Part shown: piece after piece, positions 1-10,499 of the stretch
How the letters are laid out: each line of letters starts with the position of its first letter
How positions within the stretch are numbered: the first letter of the stretch is position 1
Origin: Pomphorhynchus laevis
Lineage: Eukaryota > Acanthocephala > Palaeacanthocephala > Echinorhynchida > Pomphorhynchidae
Reading direction: 5' to 3'
DNA: 64,000 nucleotides
Assembly (NCBI GenBank): GCA_012934845.2
Contig: WNNJ02003665.1
Coordinates: forward strand, 1-64,000
Translations under genes and position numbers: made by a program
Notes under the pieces: generated by a model
Told to the model about the DNA's origin: nothing
Database searches by the model: none
The model's input: the letters and a program-made list of their open reading frames with translations, nothing else

Positions 1-1319
1 TAATATTCTTATATAGTATTAAATACTATATTCTTATATAGTATTTAAAATATTTATATAGTAAGTAAGTTATATATTCAACATGATTTATACTTTAAGA
101 AATAATACTCGTCAATATGATACTTAGAAGCTAAAATTGATTCTTAAATTGTGCTAATTGATATAAAAATATAAATGTCATTTTAAAAAAGCAAACAAAG
201 GACCGCACACAAAGCTGTTTAATATTTTAAGAATTAGTAATATTTATTAACTTCAAAAGGAAGCAACATCATGAGGAAGCAACAAAAGGAAGCAACAAAG
301 GACCGCACACAAAGCTGTTAAATATTTTAAGAATTAGTAATATTTATTAACTTCAAAAGGAAGCAACATCATGTAAAATCTTGATAATTATGAAGGATAA
401 TTAAAATTTAAAGTAGATTTAATAATTTAGATACTTAAGCATTGAAATGATACTATACAAATATCGGGTTTTAGAAAACAACTTTAAAATCCTTTATAAT
501 TAAAATTAGTTACTAAAAGTACCATATGTTTAGTTGTGAACAGCCTCAAGACCTATACAATCAAAATTAAAAAATATTTTACGAGGTAATTTGATCAGCC
601 CCAAATTATAAGCATTAAAGTTATTAAAATCCTTAATTTTGTTTAAGCCTTAGCGTTATCTAAAACTTATCCAGAGAAGCAGATCGAAATTTTCAAGAAA
701 CCTAAAGTAAAATTATGTCCAAAAAAATACTAAAATAACTTATAACTTTTAACTTATCGCTAGTATTGACGTAATGCGCACAATTTTAAAACTTATTCTT
801 TACCTATATATTTATGTAATTGTCAATGTGACCTAATGAAATGCTTTAACAAATTAGTAACATTTTGTGATAAAAAAATGGCATTAAAGCTTAATATTAG
901 AAAATTGTAGAGTAAATAAATTTAGTAAATTAAAGTTAAATTAGATTTATTCCATGCATGCGTTTATAAGAAAACTTCAGTTTTAAATTAGAATTAAAAT
1001 TTGAATTAAAGATTTTACAAATTTATTGTTATAGTTATGTTATTTATAACAAAAATATAACGCCTATTATTATAGTTAATCTGTTATTATATTTAACTTA
1101 TTATTATAACCCCTCTGAATTATTTATAATTTATTTAAATGTTTTTTAAAAATAAAATTTTTCATTATATATTATATATTATATAATATGTATTAATATA
1201 TATTATGTATTATGATATATATTATATAACTCATTAATTATATTTTAATATAATATTTAATATTATATTTTAATATATTAATTATATATAATATATATAA
1301 TATATATCCCTGTTTTTTT
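1..1319. repeat. AT-rich intergenic DNA with 100-bp tandem duplication
   Basis: No gene is visible. A tandem duplication with a 100-bp period lies at about 196-375: the motif caaaggaccgcacacaaagc recurs at 196 and 296, followed by the same tail. From 1160 to 1310 the sequence is almost pure A/T with short palindromic ATATAAT runs. Confidence 0.6.
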
Positions 1320-1320
1320 A

Positions 1321-1523
1321 TAGATAGAGTGACGAAATCAACTCGTAAAAGTATTCAAAGAAATAATAAAGGCGGACGACACAGTGCTCGCTGCACCGAA
1401 TTTGGAGAAAATGTAACGAAGGACGATCTGGAAGCGGAAATCAAAGTTGAGCTTATTCGGGTTAAAGATGACAGTATCGAGAAAGTCAACTCATTATGTT
1501 ACCTCGAGAAAATTAAAAAATGA
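1321..1523 (+). CDS. Unrecognised exon-like ORF, possibly a LINE RT remnant
   Basis: This GC-richer island follows a polypyrimidine/AG that resembles a splice acceptor (ttttttatag, 1313-1322). The frame encodes about 64 residues rich in Lys, Glu and Arg and ends in TGA. Its last third (DDSIEKVNSLCYLE) resembles the 'IE.V.SF.YLG' segment found after the palm in many LINE reverse transcriptases. The match is short, and no catalytic motif or second domain is visible. GC content stays raised to about 1640 without an open frame. It could be an isolated host exon or an old LINE scrap. Confidence 0.25.
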
Positions 1524-1659
1524 CAGTATCACGGGATATGCGTAATGAAAGCGGCACGATTACAGCTGGGAACTTGCTGCATATCATCTCATGGGACAGC
1601 GAGTTGCAAGTCATCGTGTATGACCTAAACAAGCTTGGTGCATAGGATCAATAGATTGC

Positions 1660-2450
1660 TGAGTAATAATTTTTTACTAAGTCCAATTATTTAGTACTTG
1701 AATTTATAAATTTATATAAATTTACCAATGAATTTATTTAAAAATGAATTTTTATTAATTTTATTGTATTTTACCAATAAAATACATCCTGACGGGGATG
1801 TTAAATTAAAATAATATTTTATTCTAAATCAATAAAAATATTTTAATTAAATAATTTCAAATTTTTTATTTGATAATAAATTTTTATTATATTATTTATT
1901 ATTAATATAATAATAAATATTATAATTTATTATTTATAATAATAATTAATTTATTATTTATAATAATAAATAATAAATATTATTCACCGGTTCGAGCACG
2001 GACAGCAAATCCATTCGGAGATAATTAGTCGTGGATCCGCTACGGATAGCTGAGATTTTAATGAAGTCTTAAATTTAATGTTTATATTAGGGCCCATTTG
2101 CGGGTAACTTTATGATTGTAATTTTTAATTGTATTAATATTGGTTTTAAAAAAAATTAAAAAAATACGTTTAATACTATTTAATATAAAATTAATTGCTT
2201 AAGCTAATTAAGGTTAGCAATTTAAACAATCATTATCTTATATTCAAAATGGCCTTTGCAATCATGAGATTATAGTCTTCGTGTTTTAGAACCCTACGGT
2301 CGTTAAGAAACTGCTATCAACAACCAGTTAATTAAATATTATGCCTCAATTAAAATTTTCAAATCTGACACCCATTAATATATTACAATATATTACAATT
2401 CAAAAATTTTTTATATTTTTGAATAATAAATAATTTGTATAATAAATTTT
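1660..2450. other. AT-rich intergenic, no gene seen
   Basis: Mostly AT-rich runs, with simple TTATTATAAT-type repeats at 1850-1980. A small GC island at 1985-2060 has no open frame. I see no supported feature. Confidence 0.5.
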
Positions 2451-2451
2451 C

Positions 2452-2600
2452 TTTTAAATTTAGAATTTTGGAGAGGATCAATAAAGTACCATTTTATTTT
2501 GTTATTTTGCAAGCTTTGCTAGCATAATCAGAAACAATTATGTTTCTGAGCGTCTAAATCCGTGTCTTATTGATCCGGCTTCAAAATTCCAAATTTAAAA
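2452..2600. mobile_element. MITE-like foldback element
   Basis: The left end (tttaaatttagaattttgg, then gatcaataa) and the right end (ttattgatc, then caaaattccaaatttaaa) are imperfect inverted repeats of about 30 bp bounding a ~150-bp unit with no coding capacity. This is the shape of a miniature inverted-repeat element. No target-site duplication was clear and no family is assigned. Confidence 0.5.
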
Positions 2601-3140
2601 AGATGGATCAAGATCACTTATTTCTAAATAGTGTTTTATTGAAATAATACACCATTAAATTAATTTATTTATTTTAAGAGTCAAAGTCCTTATTTTTAAT
2701 TGGAAATTCTTATAATGGAAGCAATTCCATATATACTATCAGAACCAATCTTATATTTTACTATTTGTTCCATCCCGTATTTTCGGGAAGGTTCAGAAAA
2801 TAGGTTAATGCACATTGACTAAAAAAATGTTTAAAATATTGTTTTATTCGCTTTCGATGGAGTGATCTTACTAAAACAGCGTTCATCCTCAATTCGACGA
2901 TACTAAATGTAAAATTAAGTTTTATAAACTGATAAACAAGCGATAATTGAACGATGCGCCTAAGTTATGTTCGTAGATTGATCGATAACCATTAAGCATA
3001 TATTAGCATTTGAGTAATTGCCTTTTTGCTCAAAAACAGCAGTTTAGTGTTCAATAGTAGTTTAGTAGATTATTTCCAAGTTTTTCTACAAGCTTAGTTA
3101 CAGCCAAGAAATATCAATTTTCATTGTATGTACTCAACGA
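2601..3140. other. Intergenic, no gene seen
   Basis: AT-rich sequence with scattered short ORFs only. I see no repeat structure or RNA gene. Confidence 0.4.
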
Positions 3141-3147
3141 TACGTCG

Positions 3148-3267
3148 ATGAAAAAACCGATCAATAATAGTAAAATAGACAACTGCTACTGTAAAAATTT
3201 AATTATAACAGTCACTTGTGTTGCTATGTGCTATATAGCAACAATAGCAAATGACGAAGCAATTTGA
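3148..3267 (+). CDS. Possible short secreted/anchored peptide ORF (39 aa)
   Basis: From ATG at 3148 to TGA at 3265 the frame reads a polar, Lys-containing start and then a hydrophobic core (LIITVTCVAMCYIATIA), as in a signal peptide or signal anchor. It ends soon after the core, so either it is a very short protein or this is a first exon. Downstream (3398-3583) the same strand has a frame containing the Cys/Glu-rich stretch ENSEPECKFNDACDC, which could be a later exon after an AG at 3384 or 3396. I could not establish a donor. I do not recognise any family. Confidence 0.25.
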   Translation: MKKPINNSKIDNCYCKNLIITVTCVAMCYIATIANDEAI

Positions 3268-3589
3268 GATATGTGAAAACGTATAACATTAATATCGATA
3301 CCTACATTGGCATTGTCTTCTGCTCTAAACGATCATGTTGTTCTGTACTGCAAACGAACCAATCTGTCGGTAATATTATCGCAGCAGCTATAACCGTATG
3401 CAGCAGATTCTTTTTCGTTTCACCTTTATGCGAATTGAAAATAGCGAACCGGAATGTAAATTTAATGACGCTTGTGATTGTATAGTAGTAACGTACCAGA
3501 AAAAGAATCGTTTCGAAAAAGATTCGGTTACATCATCACAATTATTGCTAAACAGAAGAAGAATACAACTCAACTGTTTCTAATGCCAG

Positions 3590-4050
3590 CAATAATATTT
3601 TTGAAATTTTAACTTATTTTTAATAACTAACAAAATCAAGAAAATATAAAATAAATAAGCAAACCATTGCTTTGGTTTATACACTGCATGCAAATAAACA
3701 CCTGTGATATGTGACCTGGTAGAACTTTAATTTTTATATGAAATTTTTTATAGATAATAAATCCAAAAAGACAATCCTTTGCGCAAAATCTTTAAGTCTT
3801 AGAAACTTGTTAAAATTAAAAGAGTTATTAAAAGTATTTATTTCCTCATGTCGTTATAACTCCATTAAATACAATTGTAATATCTAAGATCTATAATTTC
3901 AGGTCGCAACACCGCTGAAACTGTGTCGATATATAATTTAAAACGTACAAGGGCGATGTCAAACGATCACATATATAAATATACAAATATATGTGTTTGC
4001 TGGATTAATTAACTGATAATTACAGTTAATTACAGTATATATAATTTCAA
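3590..4050. other. AT-rich intergenic, no gene seen
   Basis: No open frame of note. Short AT runs and tatata repeats lie near 3960-4040. Confidence 0.4.
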
Positions 4051-4059
4051 ATGCGATTG

Positions 4060-4512
4060 TGTTAAACTGTGCTCCGGGAGCTAATAAGCTTCTGTTTTAT
4101 AATTGTAAATGTTCTAAAAAACTGGAGTTCGATTACAAGTAGAACAGACTTCCTTGTCACTATTAGACGAGCTGATGGTAGCCGGCAGCACTCATCAGTA
4201 GGGTGAGCTACCATCAGTCGGTTCGGCTGCCTTGTGATATATTAAAAAGGCATCTCCGAGAATTAGCTAACGTGGTAGCATGGGCATTACCTCTTTAAAC
4301 TAACCATATGCGTTCCGGATAACACAATCGCATTTAAAATTATAAAAATGTATCCTTCAAAGGATCCTGTGAGAAAGCAAGCAACGAAAGCAAGTAAAAT
4401 TCCTGCTGAATAAAATTAAGATGATCCGGAACGCACATGGTTAGTTTAAATAGGCTATGCCAATGCTACCACGTTAGCGAATTCTCGGCAATGCCTTTTA
4501 ATATATCACAAG
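4060..4512. repeat. Ribozyme-type repeat with inverted partial copy
   Basis: The left arm (about 4227-4320, containing cgtggtagcatgggcatta) is repeated in inverted orientation at about 4430-4512 (ending ...taatatatcacaa). The hammerhead-like motif at 4157-4236 sits next to the left arm. No coding sequence is present. It resembles a non-autonomous repeat unit with an inverted partial copy. Confidence 0.55.
4157..4236 (-). ncRNA. Hammerhead-like ribozyme motif, non-canonical strand order
   Basis: On the minus strand, 5'-3': outer stem TCAC; helix II strand GGCAGC; core CCGAACC (CGAAAC with one change); helix III strand CTGATGGTAG; core CTGATGAG; helix II partner GCTGCC; helix III partner CTACCATCAG; CGTC; outer stem GTGA. 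Helices II (6 bp) and III (10 bp) are perfect. The conserved motifs are those of the hammerhead. The strand order is not a circular permutation of the known ribozyme, so activity is unproven. Confidence 0.5.
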
Positions 4513-5081
4513 CACTAAATTCTTTTTAATAGAAATGCTGTTAAACAGGGGCACTTAAAAGTGTGCAAATATATAAAATATAATTTGTTGTTACACCTGC
4601 CCTGGGACACTCACTGGTGTACACAAAAATATATCACTATGTTTTCCCTATTAAAAGGCATAAACATCAGGCAGCATTCTATATATCCTCATCAGACTAA
4701 GAAATAGAACCGAATTATCCTTGCATTATTCAAAGTCGCTACGTATGCCCAGTCATCCTATGTGTGACGACAAATTTCACAACGGTATACGCGTTTCGCT
4801 CTAAAAAGGCTCATCAGTACGGTGACTTCTATAATCATCTATTGGCTGCTTAACACACGCTAAAACAGTGTTTAAAGCTCGAAAAACAGAACTACCCTTA
4901 ATCTGAATCATCGGAGGGAATTTAGCATAAGCTCTGTGCATGGCAGTGACTATTACAGTTTAACCATGCATCATGCACTAAATTCTTTTTAATAGAAATG
5001 CTGTTTAACAGGGACACTTAAAAGTGTGCAAATATATAAAATATAATTTGTTGTTACACCTGCCCTGGGACACTCACTGGT

Positions 5082-5083
<2 letters not shown>
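4512..5083. repeat. Repeat unit flanked by 110-bp direct repeats
   Basis: A 110-bp sequence (starting gcactaaattctttttaata) occurs at 4512-4620 and again at 4974-5083, nearly identical. The internal part (4625-4970) matches the palindromic element at 49.2-49.6 kb, including the box tatatatcctcatcagacta, and contains a canonical hammerhead core at 4793-4817. A related tail lies at about 49590-49640. Confidence 0.6.
4775..4835 (-). ncRNA. Hammerhead ribozyme core (canonical order), decayed
   Basis: On the minus strand CTGATGAG (ends at 4811) is followed by CCTTTTTAGAG and then CGAAACG (4793-4797), the standard helix II hairpin order. Helix II here has only a GC pair plus weak pairs. The sister copy at 49396 has a perfect 4-bp stem. 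Likely a decayed relative. Confidence 0.5.

Positions 5084-5150
<67 letters not shown>
5083..5150. repeat. (TA)n microsatellite
   Basis: About 34 uninterrupted TA dinucleotides separate the 110-bp repeat from the following tandem unit. Confidence 0.95.
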
Positions 5151-5153
<3 letters not shown>

Positions 5154-5271
5154 TAGTGCGAAAAATCGCTTGAAACTGTGGTCCAGGAGCCAAAGCTGGC
5201 TACGATTGATTTTAAATTCATATGAGCTGCTAAAAAACTGGACTTCGATCATCAGCTCCATCAGTCTAATG

Positions 5272-5357
5272 TATCACTCCGAGACGCCCCTAACCACCCA
5301 GCAGTCATCGTCAGTCGGATGAAGTGGTTAGGGTGCGTTTCGACTGCTTTTGTGATA
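5272..5357 (-). ncRNA. Hammerhead-like motif, non-canonical order (copy 2)
   Basis: Minus strand, in order: outer stem TATCAC; GCAGT (II); CGAAAC; helix III strand beginning ACGC and ending CCCTAACCAC; TCCGA (I); CTGACGATG; ACTGC (II); GTGGTTAGGG...GCGT (III); C; TCGGA (I); GTGATA (outer stem). All four helices are complementary, and sequences differ from copy 4 (5906) by paired changes. The CTGATGA box has one change (CTGACGA). Confidence 0.55.
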
Positions 5358-5661
5358 ACTGTAAAGACACCAGCAATTTCTCACGATGTTAAACGAAACT
5401 TAGGTGCATAAAGCGTTTTTACTGGCTTGTTGCGTGTGTGGACCTTCTAGTTATTCTTTATAAACACAAATGCGTATCCGTTGGTTACGAGGGCACTAAA
5501 TTTCTCACAGGATTCCGAAAGGAATACGTTTTTTATAAATTGGTAGTGCGAAAAATCCCTTGAAACCGTGATCCAGGAGCCAAAACTGGCTACGATTGAT
5601 TTTAAATCCATATGAGCTGCTAAAAAACTGGACTTCGATCATCAGATCCGTCAGTCTAATG

Positions 5662-5757
5662 TATCAATCCGAGACGCCCTTAACCACCCAGCAGTCATCG
5701 TCAATCGGATTAAGTGGTTAGGGTACGTTTAGACTCCTTTTTTGATAACTGTAAAGA
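5662..5757 (-). ncRNA. Hammerhead-like motif, decayed (copy 3)
   Basis: Same layout as the copy at 5272, one tandem period away, with changes in the core (CTAAAC for CGAAAC, TTGACGA for CTGATGA). Helix I (TCCGA/TCGGA) and most of helix III are kept. Confidence 0.4.
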
Positions 5758-5780
5758 CACCATCAATTCCTCACAATGCT

Positions 5781-6305
5781 ATATATAACAGTAGTGCACG
5801 GATGTGCTGAGTAGACAACGGTCAAGGATTTCTTACGAAATACGGCATTCATACTAAATGATGTTGCTTGATAGACTGGACTTCGATTCACGACTTTCAG
5901 TCACCATGTCACTTCTAGACGACCAATGAGTACCCGGCAACACTCATCAGTAGAATAAAGTACTCATTGGCTGTTTCGGTTGCCTGTGTGACATTGTGAA
6001 TAAAGGCGTTTCCAACATTTTGCTTAATTGTCTGAGGCTTACGCTCTTTAGCAGATCGAATTGCTCTGCGGATCATGCTAAAACACTAGACAGAGGTTGT
6101 TGCTGGATTGTCGCTGCACTCTTTGGTTCTTAATGGATACAGCAGGTATAATAGTAGTGCACAGATGTGCCGTATCCATTAAGGATCCAACGAGTGCATT
6201 GGATATTCAGCAACAACCTCTGCCTAGTGTTTAAGGATGGTCCGCACAGCAATTCGATCTGGTTAAGAGCGTAAGCCTCAGAAGGTTGAGCAAAGTGTCG
6301 GAATC
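5781..6305. repeat. Ribozyme-type repeat unit with inverted partial copy
   Basis: The segment at about 6010-6150 is repeated inverted at about 6165-6300 (both contain gcgtaagcctcag or its complement, and gtatccattaag). The unit matches those at 51246-51880. The motif at 5906-5994 lies inside it. No coding sequence. Confidence 0.6.
5906..5994 (-). ncRNA. Hammerhead-like motif, best preserved non-canonical copy
   Basis: Minus strand, in order: outer stem ATGTCAC (5988-5994); GGCAAC (II); CGAAAC with the core intact; CCAATGAGTAC (III); TTCTA (I); CTGATGAG intact; GTTGCC (II); GTACTCATTGG (III); GTC (5918-5920); TAGAA (I); GTGACAT (outer stem). Every helix is perfect: 6, 11, 5 and 7 bp. Helices I, II and III all cross each other in this order, which differs from hammerhead types I, II and III. 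Confidence 0.6.
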
Positions 6306-6309
6306 GTCA

Positions 6310-7985
6310 ATAATCTCGTCCAATTGTCTCTCCCACATCTACTGCTTCTAACCACGGCGGTATTGTTACCATTGCACGTCACACAACGTCTATACGTAAC
6401 ATTAATGCTAACATTCGTTCCACTTCTTTCGAATTTCTCATATGCAGATCATCAACTCATTTCCCTCTTGAACTTGTGATTGTATACTGTCTAGGCTCAG
6501 CTACCTCCTCACGTATGTCCGTTAGCGAGCTTACCGATCTTATTTCTCACTCTTCATTGTATTATACTCCTTATTTTGTACTCGTTTAATTTAACATTCG
6601 TTTTAATCGCCCGGCTGAATTTAACTATATTACTATAGCTAACCTTTTTTCTGATTTTAACTCTAAATTACTTTCAACAAGCCCACTCATATTCTCGCCG
6701 GTACTCTCGACATCATTAGTGTTCCCAACTGCTTCAATGCATATACTTTCTTGCCAATTACCGATCCTGGTTTGTTCGATCATTTCCCTGTCACTATTAC
6801 TTGTCCCCATCCTCCTTTCCGCCTCCAACATTAGCTACTCAAAGTCGACCATGATAACTTCTCGATATCATTATTCTCTGCGCAGCCTTACTCAATTCTT
6901 CACTCTTTTCACTTTCACTTAACTCTTCTAAGCTTTCACTTCCAAGCTGCTTTTCTCTCTAATCACTATACTGAAATTGACTGTTTTAAAAATTTACGAC
7001 TTACTCATCTCGGGAGATCAAAATTATATGGTGTCGTAGTTTCTCTTGGCCTATCATCTGCTCTTGACGTCGTCGACCACTCGATTCTTCTCCATAGTCT
7101 TGGTCATGATTATGACTTCTCTATACCCACTGTATCTTGGTTTTCTTCTTAGTTATCTTGGTTATATATATTAAAACGGTACTTTTCGCGTATGTTCTAA
7201 TTCTTCTATTTCCCATTCCTCTTTTATTTCGTAAGGGGTTCCACAAGGCTCCATATTAAACCATTTGATTTCATCTCTTCTTCTCGGTAATTTGTCATCT
7301 ATTTCTCATACATTTAACTTACATGTTATGCAATATGCTGATGACATTATCATCTATGCTCATGCACTGCTTATCGTATTCATGATCTTAGTGTTTCTGC
7401 TTCCATCTATCTTGTCTCAATTTTCAATAATCTTTATTCCCTTCGTCATTCTCTGAATCTTAATAAATTCAAAATTATATAGATCCTACCTCGATGCCTC
7501 GGCTTAGAACCTACATCCGTATTTTTAAATTCTACAATTAATTCGATCGTTGGTAATTTCGTTTTCCTAGGCTTCAATTTGGACAACCGACTTTCATTTA
7601 AACATTTCGGTCGGGTTAAAGTAAGCTCATCTACCTTGATCCTCCTCAACTTCCATCAAATTCGTAGATTGATCGATTTCCCTTCTTGTACGACTCTCAT
7701 GTCTTCTCTCTTTTGCTTAAGACTTGATTACTGTCGTTGTTTATTTTCCAATTCACCTAAATCCACTTTTCTGCCCCTACAGCGCATCGTTGACGCAGCT
7801 GTCCGGATTCTCCTCCGTCTTCGTCGTTTTAATCATATATCCCACCATCTCGCTTCTCTTGATTTGCCTACAATTTATTGTCGTGTTCAAATTCATCTTC
7901 TTCTCATTGCTTTTCGTCTTGGAAGTCAAATGTATGAGAAATTGTATACAAGTCACCGAAAAGAATAGAGAAATGCAATTGACCT
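6310..7985 (+). mobile_element. CR1/L2-like LINE fragment, family A
   Basis: Pieces appear in several frames in the usual LINE order. At 6320-6420 is endonuclease sequence (RPIVSPTSTASNHGGI), also present on the minus strand at 8100-8200. RT sequence near 7050 reads ALDVVDHSILL. The catalytic box QYADDIIIYAH lies at about 7330-7370. The C-terminal region (7579-7968) has the typical Arg/Leu-rich RT-thumb pattern (CRCLFSNSPKSTF, LRRFNHISHHLASL). Many frameshifts and stops are present, so it is inactive. It meets the minus-strand LINE tail-to-tail at about 7.95 kb. Confidence 0.75.
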
Positions 7986-9100
7986 AACACAGATCCTTGT
8001 GAAACAACGGTTGGGATGGAAGAAGGATAAGAAAGAGAATATCTAGAACATAAAAAGTTTGAAAGATATAATTTTAGTGTTAATTTTACGTAGAGATGTT
8101 GGGTGACGGGCAATGGCAACAATACCGCCGTGGTTAGAAGCAGTAGATGTGGGAGAGACAATTGGACGAGCTGATTCAACTAGATAACAACCAAATCGAC
8201 ATAAAAGACGAATAGCAAGATTGTCAGAGTGTCATGATTCGGTAATGCAAAGAATATCGATAGATAATTGATCAAAGATATCAAGAAGCAGATCAGCTTT
8301 ATTAAGAATTGAGCAAGTGTTGAAAAGACTATAACGAAAAGTATGGTTAGGAGCGAGATCGACTAGCAAAGAGAACTGGGGGAAAGACGGGACGCCATCA
8401 GATTTTTGGCCTCGTGCGTACGACGCGAAAATTTCCGTTGATTTGACGGTTTAATAGGGATGACTCGACGTTCGTTTCAAGTCCATTTTTTTCAATGGGA
8501 GCTGAATTAAGCTGGACAATATCAGAAGGGAGCGGTCATGATAGATAAGACAAGTGGATGAAGTGGTAACAAGTTTAAAACGTCGGGAGAGTACCAAGGA
8601 AGCATGTACACTATGTCAGAAAATGATTTTTAGGAGTGGAGGAATAATATGATTAGATTTAGACGATTTGTTTAAACGGATAAAAGATATAGAAGCGATA
8701 TTATCGAAAAGGGATGGATTATCATCAGGAAGAATGGCTGAGAGAATAGACCTTAAAGCAGATATATCATCATCGAGGCGAGATTGTGGAGAAGCATATT
8801 CGGGAAGCTTTAAATTAGATATCATAATACAGCGATCGCTGAAGGAAAACGATTACGTGGATGTGGTTGACGGACAGAGCTGGTAGGAGTAGAGGCAGAA
8901 GATAAGGTAAAAGTGGAAATAACAGGGTTGCTCAATTTAGAGTTAAGATAGGGTGGAGCATGTGTGACAGATTTGGAGTGTTGAATCGGTTGATCTGAAA
9001 TGTTACTGGGGATGATTTTGACGAAATAAAATATTTTTACGTGGCAAATGCGTGCCGACGCACGCTTACATGACCACAATAACAACAAAAATCTAAAAAA
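7904..9100 (-). mobile_element. CR1/L2-like LINE copy, internally deleted
   Basis: Read from 9100 downwards: an ORF1-like stretch with a small Cys/His-containing start (CCYCGHV) and the frame at 8616-8825, then the apurinic endonuclease start near 8340-8150 (CSILNKADLLLDIF, ILCITES). The next recognisable block at about 8020-7980 is already RT (VSQGSVLGQLHFSILF). The rest of the endonuclease and the RT fingers are missing, so the copy carries an internal deletion of 1 kb or more. The endonuclease block is nearly the same as the plus-strand one at 6320. Confidence 0.7.
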
Positions 9101-9109
9101 TCTAAATCA

Positions 9110-9850
9110 TGTTTCGATGTGGTGGGTACGGAGGCGGCATTTGAATGCAATAAAAAAGGGAGCGCGGCGGACTTGGAGTGGGGCGGCGACGAGGGAGGAT
9201 CGGAGGCCGTAGTTGTTAGAGTAATTTGGAACGTAGAGTAAGAGGGAATTACGGGAACGCAGTGATAGAGAGGTGGGGTAAGTGTTGTCTAAGAGAGGGA
9301 GATGGATGAACGATGGGGATCCGACAGCGATGAAACGAAAGGTGTCGAGAAGAAGGCGGAGTTGTATACGGACGTGGATGGTAAGCCATTAGAGTTGAGT
9401 AAGATATGTGAATGTGTGGTCAACACGATGAAGACGTATGTGCACTCGAACGGCGGAGTTGTTAATGCGTTGTAGGGGTATGATGATGGATTTTAGAGAA
9501 TTGACGAAAATGTCGAGGCAGTAATCGATTTTAGTGAAATAAAGCGATTAAAGAAGATACAGACAGGAACGGAAGTCGTTAAGGGGGCGTATACGTCGGA
9601 TGTCACGGAGAATTAAGTTAGACGAGCGGACCTTTTTGCGGACGAAGGGTTTAAGGGAAAGGTGATTATCGAAATGGAATCCTAAGAAAGTTAGATTATG
9701 GACTACGGGGATGATTGTTGATGCAAAATATACAGGGAGAGTAGATGTGTTAGGTTGACGGGGGAGGATTCACATTATTTTAGATTTGACTGGGTTTAGA
9801 ATGAGACGAAGATGGGAGAGACTAAATGGGATTGACTCATCAAATTTTAA
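9110..9850 (-). mobile_element. CR1/L2-like LINE 3' end
   Basis: On the minus strand the sequence encodes, across frames, the region after the RT palm: FLGFHFDNHLSLKPFVRKKV, then LQRINNSAVRVHIRLHRVDH and the Leu/Arg-rich C-terminus. This is the standard end of CR1/L2 ORF2. It lies directly upstream of the copy at 7904-9100 in the same orientation, so the two are head-to-tail. Inactivated by stops and frameshifts. Confidence 0.7.
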
Positions 9851-10029
9851 TGTTAATCATCTATACTGATAGAATATAATTATATTAACGTTAAATATTA
9901 GTTTAATTTATAATTAATATATTAATTGTACATATTTTCTATCAAGATCACTGTTTAGAAATCATTAACTTTGTATATAAATAGAATTTTGATGAGTTTT
10001 TTTTTCAAAACGTTGTTTTAATCCCATTT

Positions 10030-10140
10030 TATAAGCCAACATCAGTTGGCTTACATTTCAGTAATGACGGACCTCATCAGCTACTGATCCAATACCTACG
10101 TTTGTCAGTAGGACACATCTGACAACTGAGTTTACATATT
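10030..10140 (-). ncRNA. Hammerhead-like repeat, second type (decayed copy)
   Basis: The minus strand contains cgtaggtattggatcagtag followed by CTGATGAGGTCC and later ACTGAAATGTA, matching the copies at 10500-10620 and 59880. The CGAAAC box has decayed to ACAAAC. A short AGCCAAC/GTTGGCT stem lies at 10031-10055. Confidence 0.4.
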
Positions 10141-10499
10141 TTATACGATATATAAATAAAAATAAAGATAAATAATAAACGATTATAAAGGAGTTTATAC
10201 AATTTATATCTATATCAAGTTAAAATTTAAAATTAAAATTTAAAATAAAAGTCAATTTTTATGAATTAACCATAAAATAACAGACGATATATAAAAATAA
10301 GGATTAGAAATCATCAGAAGGAATCGCTACATTATTAACTGCCATCTTAATGGATCAGCTTATATGTATTCTGCATTGACCACTATACATTGGTTATTTT
10401 GACCACTATGCAGTCATTATTACAATTCAAAATTTTAATTCACGTTGATTTAATTATATAAGCCAACAGCAGTTTTTAAAATTTTAAATTTTCAGTTTT

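Larger units (their letters stand above)
5151..5780. repeat. Two tandem copies of a 390-bp ribozyme-type unit
   Basis: The box tggtagtgcgaaaaatc begins at 5151 and again at 5541, a period of 390 bp. The second copy runs to about 5780. Each copy carries one hammerhead-like motif on the minus strand (5272-5357 and 5662-5757). A third copy, plus strand, lies at 48.2-48.75 kb. There is no coding capacity. Size and tandem arrangement resemble the animal retrozymes that are thought to move with Penelope-like elements. Confidence 0.65.

Noticed and set aside
5080-5322. 80-aa ORF starting with YIYIYI repeats
   Set aside because: It is the translation of the (TA)n microsatellite running into a non-coding repeat.
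5906-5994. Plain type II hammerhead (helices I and III closed, helix II open)
   Set aside because: Considered first because CGAAAC precedes CTGATGAG. The bases between them do not form two hairpins, and the perfect helix III and helix I partners lie downstream of CTGATGAG.
8668-8886. 72-aa plus-strand ORF
   Set aside because: Antisense shadow of the minus-strand LINE ORF1 region.
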